Part shown: one piece after another, positions 1 through 6,867 of the stretch
Layout of the letters: each line of letters begins with the position of its first letter
Position numbering within the stretch: position 1 is the stretch's first letter
NCBI GenBank assembly: GCA_007118045.1
Contig: SKTG01000093.1
Coordinates: 1-17,795 of the forward strand
DNA length: 17,795 nt
Source of the DNA: Nitriliruptoraceae bacterium
GTDB lineage: Bacteria; Actinomycetota; Nitriliruptoria; Nitriliruptorales; Nitriliruptoraceae
Reading direction: 5' to 3'
The notes under the pieces: model-generated
The model's database searches: none
Seen by the model: only the letters and a program-made list of their open reading frames with translations
What the model was told of the DNA's origin: nothing
Position numbers and translations under genes: made by a program

Positions 1-303
1 CCACCGGGCTCACCGGACCGGACCCGGCCCTGTCGGAGTCTGGCAGGTCCGATCGCGCGGCAGCGGACGCCGGCGCCGTCCGAACGGTCGCCCGGTCGAA
101 CGGGCGCGGTTCGGCCTGGTTCCGGCGCCGAGCTCCGGACGTTGCGGCGCCACGGTCCGGCACCACGGTCCGGCACCACGTTGCGGCGCCACGTTCCGGC
201 GCCCGGCTCGGCCGGATCCGGCCCGGCCGACGAACGCCCCCTGGCCGGACGACCAGGCTAGCGTCGGGGCCGGTGACGGGCCCGGCGGCCGGAAGGAGCC
301 AGC
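1..303. other. Noncoding leader upstream of the phosphate transporter
   Basis: No convincing gene is present. The short frames here have skewed Arg/Pro/Gly content typical of chance frames in GC-rich DNA. The stretch holds a 13-bp tandem repeat (separate entry) and, close to the next gene, a TAGCGT hexamer at 258-263 that fits an actinobacterial TANNNT -10 box; no good -35 is visible. A Shine-Dalgarno GGAAGGAG lies just before the GTG start at 304. The upstream gene, if any, lies outside the window. Confidence 0.6.
142..206. repeat. 13-bp tandem repeat, five copies
   Basis: Five head-to-tail 13-base units start at 142, 155, 168, 181 and 194. Units 1 and 4 are identical (gttgcggcgccac), units 2 and 3 are identical (ggtccggcaccac), and unit 5 (gttccggcgccc...) is degenerate at its end. 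The consensus is GKTSCGGCRCCAC. It sits about 100 bp upstream of the transporter start. A related gttccggcgcc occurs just before, around 120-130. No function is evident; slippage-generated repeat or regulatory spacing are both possible. Confidence 0.85.
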
Positions 304-1983
304 GTGGACGCGCTCACCGGCGGCACGGGCGAGATGGCGGTCGGCCCCATGTTGATGGGCTTCGCCGGCGGTCTGGCCCTCTTCCTGTACGGCATGAACG
401 GGGTCACGGACGGGCTCAAGAGCCTCGCGGGCACCTCGCTGAGCAGCGTGCTCGGTCGCCTGTCATCCAACCGGTTCGCCGGGATCGCGACGGGCATCAT
501 GGTCACCGCGACCATCCAGTCGTCGACCGTGACGATGGTGCTCACGATCGGCTTCCTGTCGGCCGGGCTGCTGACGCTGGTCCAGTCCGTCGGCGTGATC
601 ATCGGCGCCAACGTGGGGACGACCCTCACGGCCCAGATCATCGCCTTCGACGTGGTCAGCTACGCGCTCGCGATGATCGCCGCCGGCGTACTCGCCCAGT
701 TCGTCGGTCGCCGCGAGCAGGTGCGTCAGCTGGGTACCGCCGTCGCCGGGCTCGGGATCCTGTTCCTCGGGATGGGTGTGATGCAGGGCGCGATGGCGCC
801 GTTGCGGGAGTTCGATCCGTTCCTCGAGTTGATGGCGGCGGACCGCGGCCCGCTGCTCGGGGTGCTGATCGGAGCGGGCTTCACCGCCCTGGTGCAGTCC
901 TCGTCGGCCACGATCGGCATCGTGATCGTGATGGCGAGCCAGGGGTTGATCCCGCTGCAGACGGGCATCGCGATCGCTCTCGGTGCATCCCTCGGCACCG
1001 CGGTGACCACGATGCTCGCCACGATCGGCCGGCCCCCGGTCGCGTTGCGGGCCGGCCTGGTCCACGTGATCTTCAACGTCGTCGGCGTGAGCGTCATGCT
1101 GGCGCTGGTCGGTCCGTTGGCCGAGCTCGCCACCACCATCTCCCCCAGCGCCCCGGGCCTGACGGGCCAGGACCAGCTCGCCGCCGAGTCCCCCCGCCAG
1201 ATCGCCAACGCCTACACGTTGGCCAAGACCGGCATGTTGCTCGGGTTCGTCGGCTTCACCCGCCAGCTCGCCCGCCTGGTCGAGCGACTCGTGCCGCTGC
1301 GCCCGAGCGAGGTCGGGGTCGAGGCGCGCTACCTGGACGAGGCGGTGCTCGAGACCCCGACCATCGCGCTCGACCTCGCCCGCAAGGAGATCTCCCGCCT
1401 CGGCCGTCGTGTCCAGGCCCAGGTCGACGCCGTCATGCCGACGGTGCTGACCGGCACCGTGCACGAACTGGCGGAGCTCGCGGAGCGCGACCAGGAGATC
1501 GACGACCTGCATCAGGCGATCGTGGAGTACCTGCGGCGGATCGCCGAGGTCCCGACGACCGAGGCCGTCCGCGAGGAGCTGCTGACGCTCAGCGGCGTCG
1601 CCAGCTACCTCGAGATCGTCGGTGACGTCGTCCAGCACGACCTCGTGCGCATCGGACTGCGTCGCATCGAGGAGGGCGTGCCGGTCAGCGACCAGACCCT
1701 GGAGGTCGTGAGCGACTTCCACCGGCTGATGCGCGACCTGCTGGCCGATGCGCTCCGCGCCTTCGAGACCGAGGACCCCGGCGTGGCGCACGAGGTGGTC
1801 GCGGCCAAGCCCGAGGTCGGCGAGCTGCTCTCGCGCGCGGCCGAGCACCACTCCTCGCGGCTGACGGCCGACGCACCCCAGCGGGTGGCGGCCTTCACCC
1901 GCGGGACGGAGACCATCGAGCACCTCCGGCGCATCTACACCTTCGCCAAGCGCATCGCCAGGTCGGTCCCGGGCGCGGACTGA
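304..1983 (+). CDS. Na+/phosphate cotransporter (NptA/PF02690 type) with PhoU-like C-terminal domain
   Basis: 559 residues with a GTG start, chosen for the Shine-Dalgarno GGAAGGAG a few bases upstream. The N-terminal half (about residues 12-275) is strongly hydrophobic and has the two inverted family repeats, each carrying the QSS signature: QSST near 72-75, followed by GANVGTTLTA, and QSSSATIG near 198-205, followed by GASLGTAVTT. The C-terminal part (about 335-559) is helical and charged, resembling the PhoU-like regulatory domain of bacterial family members. Known family role: sodium-coupled inorganic phosphate uptake (or export, in YjbB-type proteins) across the inner membrane. Length and order of domains are normal for the long bacterial form. 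It stands alone on this strand and ends only 7 bp from the end of the convergent dioxygenase gene. Direction of transport cannot be read from sequence. Confidence 0.92.
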   Translation: MDALTGGTGEMAVGPMLMGFAGGLALFLYGMNGVTDGLKSLAGTSLSSVLGRLSSNRFAGIATGIMVTATIQSSTVTMVLTIGFLSAGLLTLVQSVGVIIGANVGTTLTAQIIAFDVVSYALAMIAAGVLAQFVGRREQVRQLGTAVAGLGILFLGMGVMQGAMAPLREFDPFLELMAADRGPLLGVLIGAGFTALVQSSSATIGIVIVMASQGLIPLQTGIAIALGASLGTAVTTMLATIGRPPVALRAGLVHVIFNVVGVSVMLALVGPLAELATTISPSAPGLTGQDQLAAESPRQIANAYTLAKTGMLLGFVGFTRQLARLVERLVPLRPSEVGVEARYLDEAVLETPTIALDLARKEISRLGRRVQAQVDAVMPTVLTGTVHELAELAERDQEIDDLHQAIVEYLRRIAEVPTTEAVREELLTLSGVASYLEIVGDVVQHDLVRIGLRRIEEGVPVSDQTLEVVSDFHRLMRDLLADALRAFETEDPGVAHEVVAAKPEVGELLSRAAEHHSSRLTADAPQRVAAFTRGTETIEHLRRIYTFAKRIARSVPGAD

Positions 1984-1994
1984 CAGCGGGTCAG
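1980..1994. terminator. Short hairpin across the two convergent stop codons
   Basis: CTGAC-AGCGG-GTCAG forms a 5-bp stem with a 5-base loop that includes the stop codons of the phosphate transporter (1981-1983) and the convergent dioxygenase (1991-1993). No T-run follows. It may slow polymerase coming from either side, but it is short and could be chance. Confidence 0.3.
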
Positions 1995-3133
1995 GCGGGC
2001 AGCTGCTCGCGCCCCGCCAGGGCGCGTTCGAGCGTGCGCAACCGACCGAGGGCATCGTCCTTGTCGACGTAACAACCCTGGAGGTGACGACGGCCCGAGG
2101 ACGGGTCGAACCCGGCACGGGCATGCAGCACCCGCTGGTTGTCGAAGACCTGGCACTGCCCCGGCTCCATCCGGAAGTGGTGCTCGAGCTCCGGATCGCG
2201 CAGGATGCGTCCGAAACGCCGCAACGCCGCGTAGAACGGCCCGACCAGCTCCGGCGAGGCGTCCAGCGGGGCCATGATGCCGGTGTTGAGACGGATCTCC
2301 ACCAGCTCGCCACGCGCGTCCGTGCGGATCACCGGGAACCGGTTGTGGATCTCCGTGTCGGCGTCACGGAAGCGCCACGGCACCTCCACGGTGCGCAGCA
2401 GGTCGAAGGCGTCCGCGTCGGCGGCTTCCAGCCGCCGGGCCGCCGCGAACCCGTCCACGAGGATGCTCTCCCCGCCCCGGGCGGTGTTCTCCAGACAGTG
2501 CAGCAGCTGGAGGTTCACGGCGCTGTGGCGGTTCGGCACGTCCGTGTGGCTGTAGAGCCGGTGCGAGGTGTAGGCGAGGTTGTTCGGGTCGGGCTTGGAG
2601 ACCACCTCGAAGCTCCGCCCGAAGTTGGACTCCTGGACGAAGGCGATCCGCTCCGCGAGCTCGATCACGGCGTCCGGCCGGGTCGGGACGTCGTGCACGA
2701 TCGCGAAGCCCCGGTCGCGGATCATCCGCAGCATGCGACGCAGGCCGACCTCGTCGGCGTCGATCTCCTCGAGCGAGATGTGTGGCGGGTCCGTGGCGAT
2801 CGTGGCGGCGTTCCACAGCACGAGCTGCTCCCGCCGGCCGGCGGCCCGGTACCCGGCCTGGCTGTGCTCCCACAGCCAGCCGGCCGGCAGCACGCTGCGG
2901 TGACCGTCGGGCCAGTCGAGGACGAGCCCCTCGTCCACGGCGACCTCCGTCGGCGAGAGATCCGCCGGCAGTTCGATGGTGTCGAGGAGCCGCTCCCCCG
3001 CTGCGGGGTCCCGGCACCGGTCGCACGGGCAGTTGTCCCGCAACCACAGGTGGTGGAAGGCCTCGCGCTCGCCGTCGGAGAAGGTGACGTGCAGCTGTTC
3101 GGACGCGCGATGGACGGACGCGAGGTGGGTCAT
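1991..3133 (-). CDS. Gamma-butyrobetaine dioxygenase-family Fe(II)/2-oxoglutarate oxygenase
   Basis: 380 residues. The start is the ATG at 3131-3133; the frame stays open further upstream, but only as antisense of iclR, and similarity begins at this Met. The N-terminal GBBH-like domain (about 1-100) has the zinc-site pattern LRDNCPCDRC, giving C35, C37, C40, plus H78 in WPDGH, as in human BBOX1. The TauD/GBBH catalytic domain (about 125-370) has the iron triad H196-x-D198 (SHTD) and H337 (RVLHAR), and an R348/R349-H segment near the 2-oxoglutarate site. Y188 matches a BBOX1 aromatic-cage tyrosine by spacing. Family chemistry: hydroxylation of gamma-butyrobetaine to L-carnitine, or of related trimethylammonium compounds such as trimethyllysine or trimethylaminoethylphosphonate. 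The divergent IclR gene is the likely regulator. The exact substrate is inferred; the family assignment is strong. Confidence 0.87.
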   Translation of the reverse strand: MTHLASVHRASEQLHVTFSDGEREAFHHLWLRDNCPCDRCRDPAAGERLLDTIELPADLSPTEVAVDEGLVLDWPDGHRSVLPAGWLWEHSQAGYRAAGRREQLVLWNAATIATDPPHISLEEIDADEVGLRRMLRMIRDRGFAIVHDVPTRPDAVIELAERIAFVQESNFGRSFEVVSKPDPNNLAYTSHRLYSHTDVPNRHSAVNLQLLHCLENTARGGESILVDGFAAARRLEAADADAFDLLRTVEVPWRFRDADTEIHNRFPVIRTDARGELVEIRLNTGIMAPLDASPELVGPFYAALRRFGRILRDPELEHHFRMEPGQCQVFDNQRVLHARAGFDPSSGRRHLQGCYVDKDDALGRLRTLERALAGREQLPA

Positions 3134-3196
3134 GCGTGTTCCGTTCTGCGGACCGTTTCGTATGATGATCGACCACAGCGTAACAGCGGAGGTGAC
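3134..3196. promoter_or_regulatory. Divergent promoter region with IclR-like operator
   Basis: This 63-bp gap separates the dioxygenase and iclR starts. It contains the inverted repeat TCCG-TTCTG-CGGA at 3140-3152, the partially symmetric TTCCG-N5-CGGA arrangement seen in IclR-family operators. A TATGAT hexamer at 3161-3166 matches a -10 box for iclR; a poor -35 (GTTCCG at 3138-3143, 17-bp spacer) overlaps the inverted repeat. The iclR Shine-Dalgarno GGAGGTGAC follows at about 3188-3196. The inverted repeat lies 7-19 bp before the dioxygenase ATG, so a bound regulator would cover its leader. Operator function is inferred. Confidence 0.5.
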
Positions 3197-3979
3197 ATGG
3201 CGTCGGAGCCCACGACCATCACCTCGGTCGAACGTGCGGTCGCCGTGGTGCGAGCGGTGGCGGGCGCGGACCGGGGCCTCGGTGTCTCGGAGATCGCGCG
3301 CCGCTGCGGGCTGCCGAAGAGCACCACCGTCCGCCTGCTCCACACGCTCGAGACCCTGGACCTCGTCGAACGGACCACCACTTCGGGTGGCTACCGAGTC
3401 GGCGTGGGTGTCCAGCGCCTGGCCACCGGGACACCAGCCCCGGGTCAGCTGCGTGACGTCGCGCGGCCGGCCCTGCGCACCCTCGTCTCCGAGCTCGGCG
3501 AGGACGCGAGCCTGGCCGTGCCCGACGGCGACCAGTTGCTCTACGTCGGACAGGTGACCGCCGGCCAGGCGGTCCAGGTACCCGACTGGTCCGGGCAACG
3601 GATGCCCTACCACGTCGCGGCCGCCGGTTACGTGCTCATGGCCGCCATCGCGCCGGACGTCCTCGACCGCGTCCTTGCCCCTCCGCTCGAGGCGTTCGCG
3701 GCGGACACGTGCACGGACCCCGACGAGCTCCGCCGCCGCGTCGAGGTGGCGCGTGTCGACGGGTTCGCCTGGGTGCGGGACGAGTGGGCGGAGGGCATCA
3801 CCGGGATCGCCGCTCCGGTCCACGACGACAGCGGGCGCCTCGTCGCCGCCGTCAACGTCCACGGCCCGTCGTTCCGCTTCCCCGGCGAACGAGGTGCCGC
3901 CGACGTCCAGCGTCGGGTCACGGCGGCCGCGGCCGGCATCGACGCCCGTTCGGCTCAGCAGCCTCGCGACGGCGCCTGA
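3197..3979 (+). CDS. IclR-family transcriptional regulator
   Basis: 260 residues. ATG start with a near-perfect Shine-Dalgarno (GGAGGTGAC) directly upstream. The N-terminal winged helix-turn-helix spans about residues 8-70, with the helix pair SEIARRCGLPKSTTVRLLHT at 31-50, followed by the IclR effector-binding domain (about 78-250) including the RMPYHVAAAGYVLMA segment that corresponds to the usual LPLHATAAGKxLLA. The common Lys in that segment is Tyr here, a possible hint of an unusual ligand. Length is normal for the family. It is divergently transcribed from the gamma-butyrobetaine dioxygenase-family gene with a shared 63-bp control region, so local and self regulation are the simplest inference. 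Activator or repressor mode cannot be told from the sequence. Confidence 0.93.
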   Translation: MASEPTTITSVERAVAVVRAVAGADRGLGVSEIARRCGLPKSTTVRLLHTLETLDLVERTTTSGGYRVGVGVQRLATGTPAPGQLRDVARPALRTLVSELGEDASLAVPDGDQLLYVGQVTAGQAVQVPDWSGQRMPYHVAAAGYVLMAAIAPDVLDRVLAPPLEAFAADTCTDPDELRRRVEVARVDGFAWVRDEWAEGITGIAAPVHDDSGRLVAAVNVHGPSFRFPGERGAADVQRRVTAAAAGIDARSAQQPRDGA

Positions 3980-4020
3980 CCGCAGGGTGCCCCCACCGTC
4001 CTCTGGTGATCCCCGAGGGG

Positions 4021-4076
4021 GGTGAGGCTCGAGCTCACCGTCGGCAGGGCTGCCGGCCGGGAGCACCCGGCTGCCG
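4021..4076 (+). terminator. Two hairpins downstream of iclR
   Basis: The first is a 6-bp stem with a 7-base loop (GGTGAG / CTCACC, 4021-4039). The second is a 5-bp stem with a 4-base loop (CCGGG / CCCGG, 4057-4070), nested inside CGGCAG / CTGCCG arms. They lie 41-97 bp after the iclR stop. In GC-rich actinobacteria terminators often lack a T-run, so termination is possible but unproven. Confidence 0.35.
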
Positions 4077-4180
4077 GTCGGGTCGAGCCGGCCATCCACC
4101 GAACCCTCAACGTTGTGGGTGCGGCCGGACGCGGTGGCTGCCAGCGTCGCACCGGTCGCCGCACGGGCCGGGCTCTCCCC

Positions 4181-4310
4181 GTCGACCCGAGGCACGTCCC
4201 GGAGCGACCCCGTGTCGAGCCGACCCCCGCGCCGACCCGAAACACGTCCCGGCAGGACCCCGTGTCGCTCCGAGGCACACCGCCGCGGCCCCGCGTCGAG
4301 CCGACCCGGC
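4181..4310. repeat. Degenerate 50-bp direct repeat
   Basis: Units at 4181-4230 and 4231-4280 are in exact 50-bp register. Their first 40 bases agree at about 32 positions (gtcgacccgaggcacgtccc versus gccgacccgaaacacgtccc, then a shared gaccccgtgtcg). A third partial copy at 4287-4307 (ggccccgcgtcgagccgaccc) matches 4206-4226 at 19 of 21 bases. The repeat ends about 50 bp before the start of the coiled-coil gene. Confidence 0.75.
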
Positions 4311-4360
4311 GGTGTCGCAGGCGACGAGCAGACTCACATCCCACGATCCGAGGGCACCCC

Positions 4361-5263
4361 ATGACCGACGACCTCTCCCCTCCACCTCCGCCCGTCCCGG
4401 GACGCGACGCTCCCGCCGAGGCGGACCCGTCACCCGAGGACTCGGCGGACCCCACGGAGTCCGAGGGGCGTCGGGCCGACGGCCGGCGCGGAGCTTGGTG
4501 GCGCCGCCGTCGCACACTGGTGCCCGTCGCCGGCGTACTCGGCGTCCTGCTCGGTATCGGCCTCGCCGGCGGGGAGGGTGGCACCGTCGCCGCGCTCGAA
4601 GGCGAGCTGGCTGCCGCCGAGGCGGACCGGGAGCAGGTGGCCGACCGGGCGGTGACCGATCTCGCCGAGCGTGAGGGAGAGCTCCTGTCGCAGCTGGACT
4701 CGTTGGAGGAGCAGGTGGCGGGAGCGGAAGCGGAACGCGACGCCGCCGGGGAGGAACGCCACGCCGCGGAGCAGGAGCGCGACGCGGCCGTCGAACGCGC
4801 CGAGGCGGAGCTCGAGGAGGAGCGCGAGCAGGTGCTCGCCGATGCGCAGGATCGCGCCGACGAGGTGGTCACGGACGCGGAGGTGCAGGCCGACGAGGTG
4901 GTCACGGACGCGCAGGCGCAGGCCGACGAGCTCGTGGCCGACGCGCAGGAGCGCGTCGAGGACCTCGACGACCGGGAGGCCGAGCTCGAGGCCCGTGCCG
5001 AGGACCTCGACGTCACCGAGGAGCGGGTGGCGGCCACCACCTTCGGCAACGGCATCCACGTCGTCGGTGACGACATCGAGCCCGGCACCTACCGGAACGA
5101 CGGTGGTTCCAACTGCTACTGGGCGCGGCTCTCCGGGCTCAGCGGCAGCTTCGACGACCTCGTCGCCAACGGCCTGCCCGACGGCCCCACCACGGTCGAG
5201 ATCAGCGCCGGGGACGCCGGCTTCGAGTCGAGCGGGTGCAGCGACTGGGTCCGCGCCGACTGA
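4361..5263 (+). CDS. Membrane-anchored coiled-coil protein with small extracytoplasmic C-terminal domain, function unknown
   Basis: 300 residues. The ATG at 4361 was chosen because upstream codons run through repeat DNA; the Shine-Dalgarno (GAGGG) is modest. Order: a Pro/Asp/Glu-rich acidic N-terminus (1-45), an Arg-rich patch GAWWRRRRT, one transmembrane helix (about 52-70), and a long charged coiled coil (about 75-225, very rich in Ala, Glu, Asp, Arg). Within it, 11-residue repeats ADEVVTDAEVQ, ADEVVTDAQAQ, ADELVADAQER cover 166-198. A globular tail (about 228-300) reads HVVGDDIEPGTYRN...CYWARLSG...SSGCSDW, with C252 and C293 placed to form a disulfide. Similar tails occur on secreted or anchored actinobacterial proteins of unknown function. 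The positive-inside patch predicts that the coil and tail lie outside the membrane. It is flanked by a 13-bp-stem terminator. No function is claimed. Confidence 0.85.
   Translation: MTDDLSPPPPPVPGRDAPAEADPSPEDSADPTESEGRRADGRRGAWWRRRRTLVPVAGVLGVLLGIGLAGGEGGTVAALEGELAAAEADREQVADRAVTDLAEREGELLSQLDSLEEQVAGAEAERDAAGEERHAAEQERDAAVERAEAELEEEREQVLADAQDRADEVVTDAEVQADEVVTDAQAQADELVADAQERVEDLDDREAELEARAEDLDVTEERVAATTFGNGIHVVGDDIEPGTYRNDGGSNCYWARLSGLSGSFDDLVANGLPDGPTTVEISAGDAGFESSGCSDWVRAD
4856..4954 (+). repeat. 33-bp in-frame tandem repeat in the coiled coil
   Basis: Three units start at 4856, 4889 and 4922. The first two share gccgacgaggtggtcacgg and differ only near their ends; the third is more diverged. 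Each encodes 11 residues (ADEVVTDAxxQ), a hendecad spacing compatible with a continuous coiled coil. Copy number could vary by slippage without shifting the frame. Confidence 0.85.
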
Positions 5264-5290
5264 TCGACCTCCGCGCCGCGTCCCGGCGGT

Positions 5291-5329
5291 GTCCGCCGTC
5301 CGGTCACCTGGTGGCCCCGGACGGCGGAC
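5291..5329. terminator. Strong inverted repeat between convergent genes, likely bidirectional terminator
   Basis: A perfect 13-bp stem, gtccgccgtccgg (5291-5303) with ccggacggcggac (5317-5329), has a 13-base loop. It lies 27 bp after the coiled-coil gene and 27 bp beyond the end of the convergent MFS gene, so it is well placed to end both transcripts. No T-run is present. Confidence 0.75.
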
Positions 5330-5356
5330 GGCTCGCTGACCCCGCTCGCGGCAGCC

Positions 5357-6754
5357 CTAGGCGCTTTCCGCGTGCGCGGGTCGACCGCCAGGGACCGCTG
5401 CGGCTGCGGGCGACGGCGTCACCGCTCGCGGCCGTCCGAGCTGCGTTGCTCCCACCAGGACCAGTCCCGCCCCGGCGATCATCGCCCCCGCAACGAAGAC
5501 CGCCGGCCGTCCCATCGACGCCGCGATCAGACCCATCGCGAAGGGCCCTACGCCGAAGGCGACGTCGATGAACGCCGAGGTCGTCGCGACCACCTGGCCA
5601 CGCTCCTCCGCGGGGACGTCCGCCACGGCGAGCGCGAAGACGGAGGGCGTCAGCAGCGCGATACCGACCGCCAACACGACGGCCCCGGACGCCAAGCCGA
5701 CGGGCGTGTGCCACGCACCCACGACGACCAGGCCCACCACCGACAGGGTCAGCGCGGCGCGGATCGCGCGACCGGGGCCCAGCACGTCCGGCAGCCGCGA
5801 CCCGGCGCTGCGGATGAGCACGACGACAGCCGCGAAGGTGAGCAGGACACCGCTCGATCCGGTCATGCCGATGTCCAGCACGTGGAGCGGCACGAAGGCG
5901 AGGAACCCCGCCATGCCCACGATGCTCGCCAGCAGCACCAGCCCAGGCAGCACGCCGGCGGGATGGATCAGCCGGCCGGCACTCGAGCTGAGCTCCGCAC
6001 CCGGTGCCGTGACCGGGCGCGTCTCGGGGACGCGCAGGACCAGACCGGTCGCCACGAGGGCGGCCGCCGCGGCCATCGCCCACACGGCCGTGAACCCCAG
6101 ACGGGTGAACGTCGCCTCCGCGATCACCGGCCCGATCCCGATGCCGAGGTAGAGAGCGAGGGACGCCAGGCTCATCGCCTCCCCGCGTCGCTGCGGTGGT
6201 GCCAGGTCGGTCACCGTCGTCACCATGCCGACGAAGAACAGGGCCTCGCCGGCGCCACTGAGCAGACGGATCGCGGCCAGCACGGCCGGGGTCGGTGCCA
6301 GCGGATAGGCCAGCACGGAGATCGCGAACAGCACGGTCCCCGCCAGCATCAGCGGTCGTCGGCCACGTCGGTCGGTGTAGAGCCCCGCCACGGGCCGCAG
6401 CAGCACCGCGGAGACGCTGAAGCTGCCGAACACCACCCCGACGGCGACGTTGCCGCCACCGAGCGGCCCCGCCACGAAACGCGGGAGCGCCGGGATCAGC
6501 ATCCCGACGGCGGTGAAGTAGGCGAGCGACGCCAGCGCGAGCGCGGTGAAGGCCGGGGTGAACAACGTCGGCCGTCGCGCCGTCGTGGTCTCAGGTGCGC
6601 CGCCAGCGTCGGTGGTCGTGGCGGGGGTCGGGGCGTTGGCCGGCGTACTCGCCGGAGCGGCGCTCGCGGAGGGGACCCTGCTGCCGCGGCTGGTCGTCGC
6701 GAGCGGCTCGCTGCTGGTGGTCCGGGACGTCGGGACGGGGGTGCGGATGCTCAT
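5357..6754 (-). CDS. MFS transporter, DHA1-like (drug/metabolite:H+ antiporter type)
   Basis: 465 residues. Start is the ATG at 6752-6754, preceded by GGAGGACCGCC; a longer frame to 6808 has no such site. An unusual N-terminal extension of about 60 Ser/Thr/Ala/Pro-rich residues precedes the first membrane helix. About 12 hydrophobic segments follow. MFS motif A is visible as GLYTDRRGRRPLMLAG after helix 2, and a GIGIGPVI segment in helix 5 resembles the antiporter motif C. The shape fits proton-driven export of small molecules from the cytoplasm across the membrane; the substrate cannot be assigned. It is divergent from the HD-GYP/LuxR gene (113-bp gap), so that regulator may act on it, but this is inference. 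It ends at a strong hairpin shared with the coiled-coil gene. Confidence 0.88.
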   Translation of the reverse strand: MSIRTPVPTSRTTSSEPLATTSRGSRVPSASAAPASTPANAPTPATTTDAGGAPETTTARRPTLFTPAFTALALASLAYFTAVGMLIPALPRFVAGPLGGGNVAVGVVFGSFSVSAVLLRPVAGLYTDRRGRRPLMLAGTVLFAISVLAYPLAPTPAVLAAIRLLSGAGEALFFVGMVTTVTDLAPPQRRGEAMSLASLALYLGIGIGPVIAEATFTRLGFTAVWAMAAAAALVATGLVLRVPETRPVTAPGAELSSSAGRLIHPAGVLPGLVLLASIVGMAGFLAFVPLHVLDIGMTGSSGVLLTFAAVVVLIRSAGSRLPDVLGPGRAIRAALTLSVVGLVVVGAWHTPVGLASGAVVLAVGIALLTPSVFALAVADVPAEERGQVVATTSAFIDVAFGVGPFAMGLIAASMGRPAVFVAGAMIAGAGLVLVGATQLGRPRAVTPSPAAAAVPGGRPAHAESA

Positions 6755-6867
6755 GGCGGTCCTCCGGGTCGGTGTCCCGAGCCTGGACCGCGGCGCCCTG
6801 ACCGCCATCGGTAGGGCTACCCATCCTCACCCCCGCGTGGCATGGTGGAGGGCGTCGAGGTGCCACC
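6755..6867. promoter_or_regulatory. Divergent intergenic region with short palindrome
   Basis: This 113-bp gap lies between the MFS and HD-GYP/LuxR starts and must carry both promoters. It contains the palindrome GGTAG-GG-CTACC at 6810-6821, a possible operator. No convincing -35/-10 pair was recognised on either strand. A GAGGTG Shine-Dalgarno (6857-6862) precedes the GTG at 6868, and GGAGG precedes the MFS start on the other strand. Confidence 0.35.

Larger units (their letters stand above)
3980..4360. other. 381-bp noncoding stretch with hairpins and degenerate repeats
   Basis: No plausible gene. Frames through here are chance extensions of flanking genes and of low complexity. Just after iclR there is a hairpin GGTGAG-GCTCGAG-CTCACC (4021-4039). 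A second structure at 4042-4076 pairs CGGCAG (4042-4047) with CTGCCG (4071-4076) around an inner CCGGG-AGCA-CCCGG (4057-4070). These could end the iclR transcript, although no T-run follows. A degenerate 50-bp repeat follows (separate entry). No clear promoter for the next gene was seen. Confidence 0.55.

Noticed and set aside
142..206. CRISPR-like array
   Set aside because: Units are contiguous 13-mers without spacers, so this is a simple tandem repeat.
463..2313. 616-codon open frame on the minus strand opposite the phosphate transporter
   Set aside because: Composition is His/Arg/Gln/Asp-rich with no domain, and it lies antisense to a well-supported gene. Such frames are expected where third positions are nearly all G/C.
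2084..3196. Upstream in-frame extension of iclR through the dioxygenase region
   Set aside because: The translated extension is antisense of a conserved enzyme, and a strong Shine-Dalgarno and the HTH begin at the ATG at 3197.
3134..4195. Upstream in-frame extension of the dioxygenase on the minus strand
   Set aside because: It reads antisense through iclR and the repeat region; the family N-terminus begins right at the Met at 3133.
4022..4360. N-terminal extension of the coiled-coil protein
   Set aside because: The extra residues come from the degenerate 50-bp repeat and are Arg/Pro-rich; the ATG at 4361 gives an acidic tail, Arg patch and TM in normal order.
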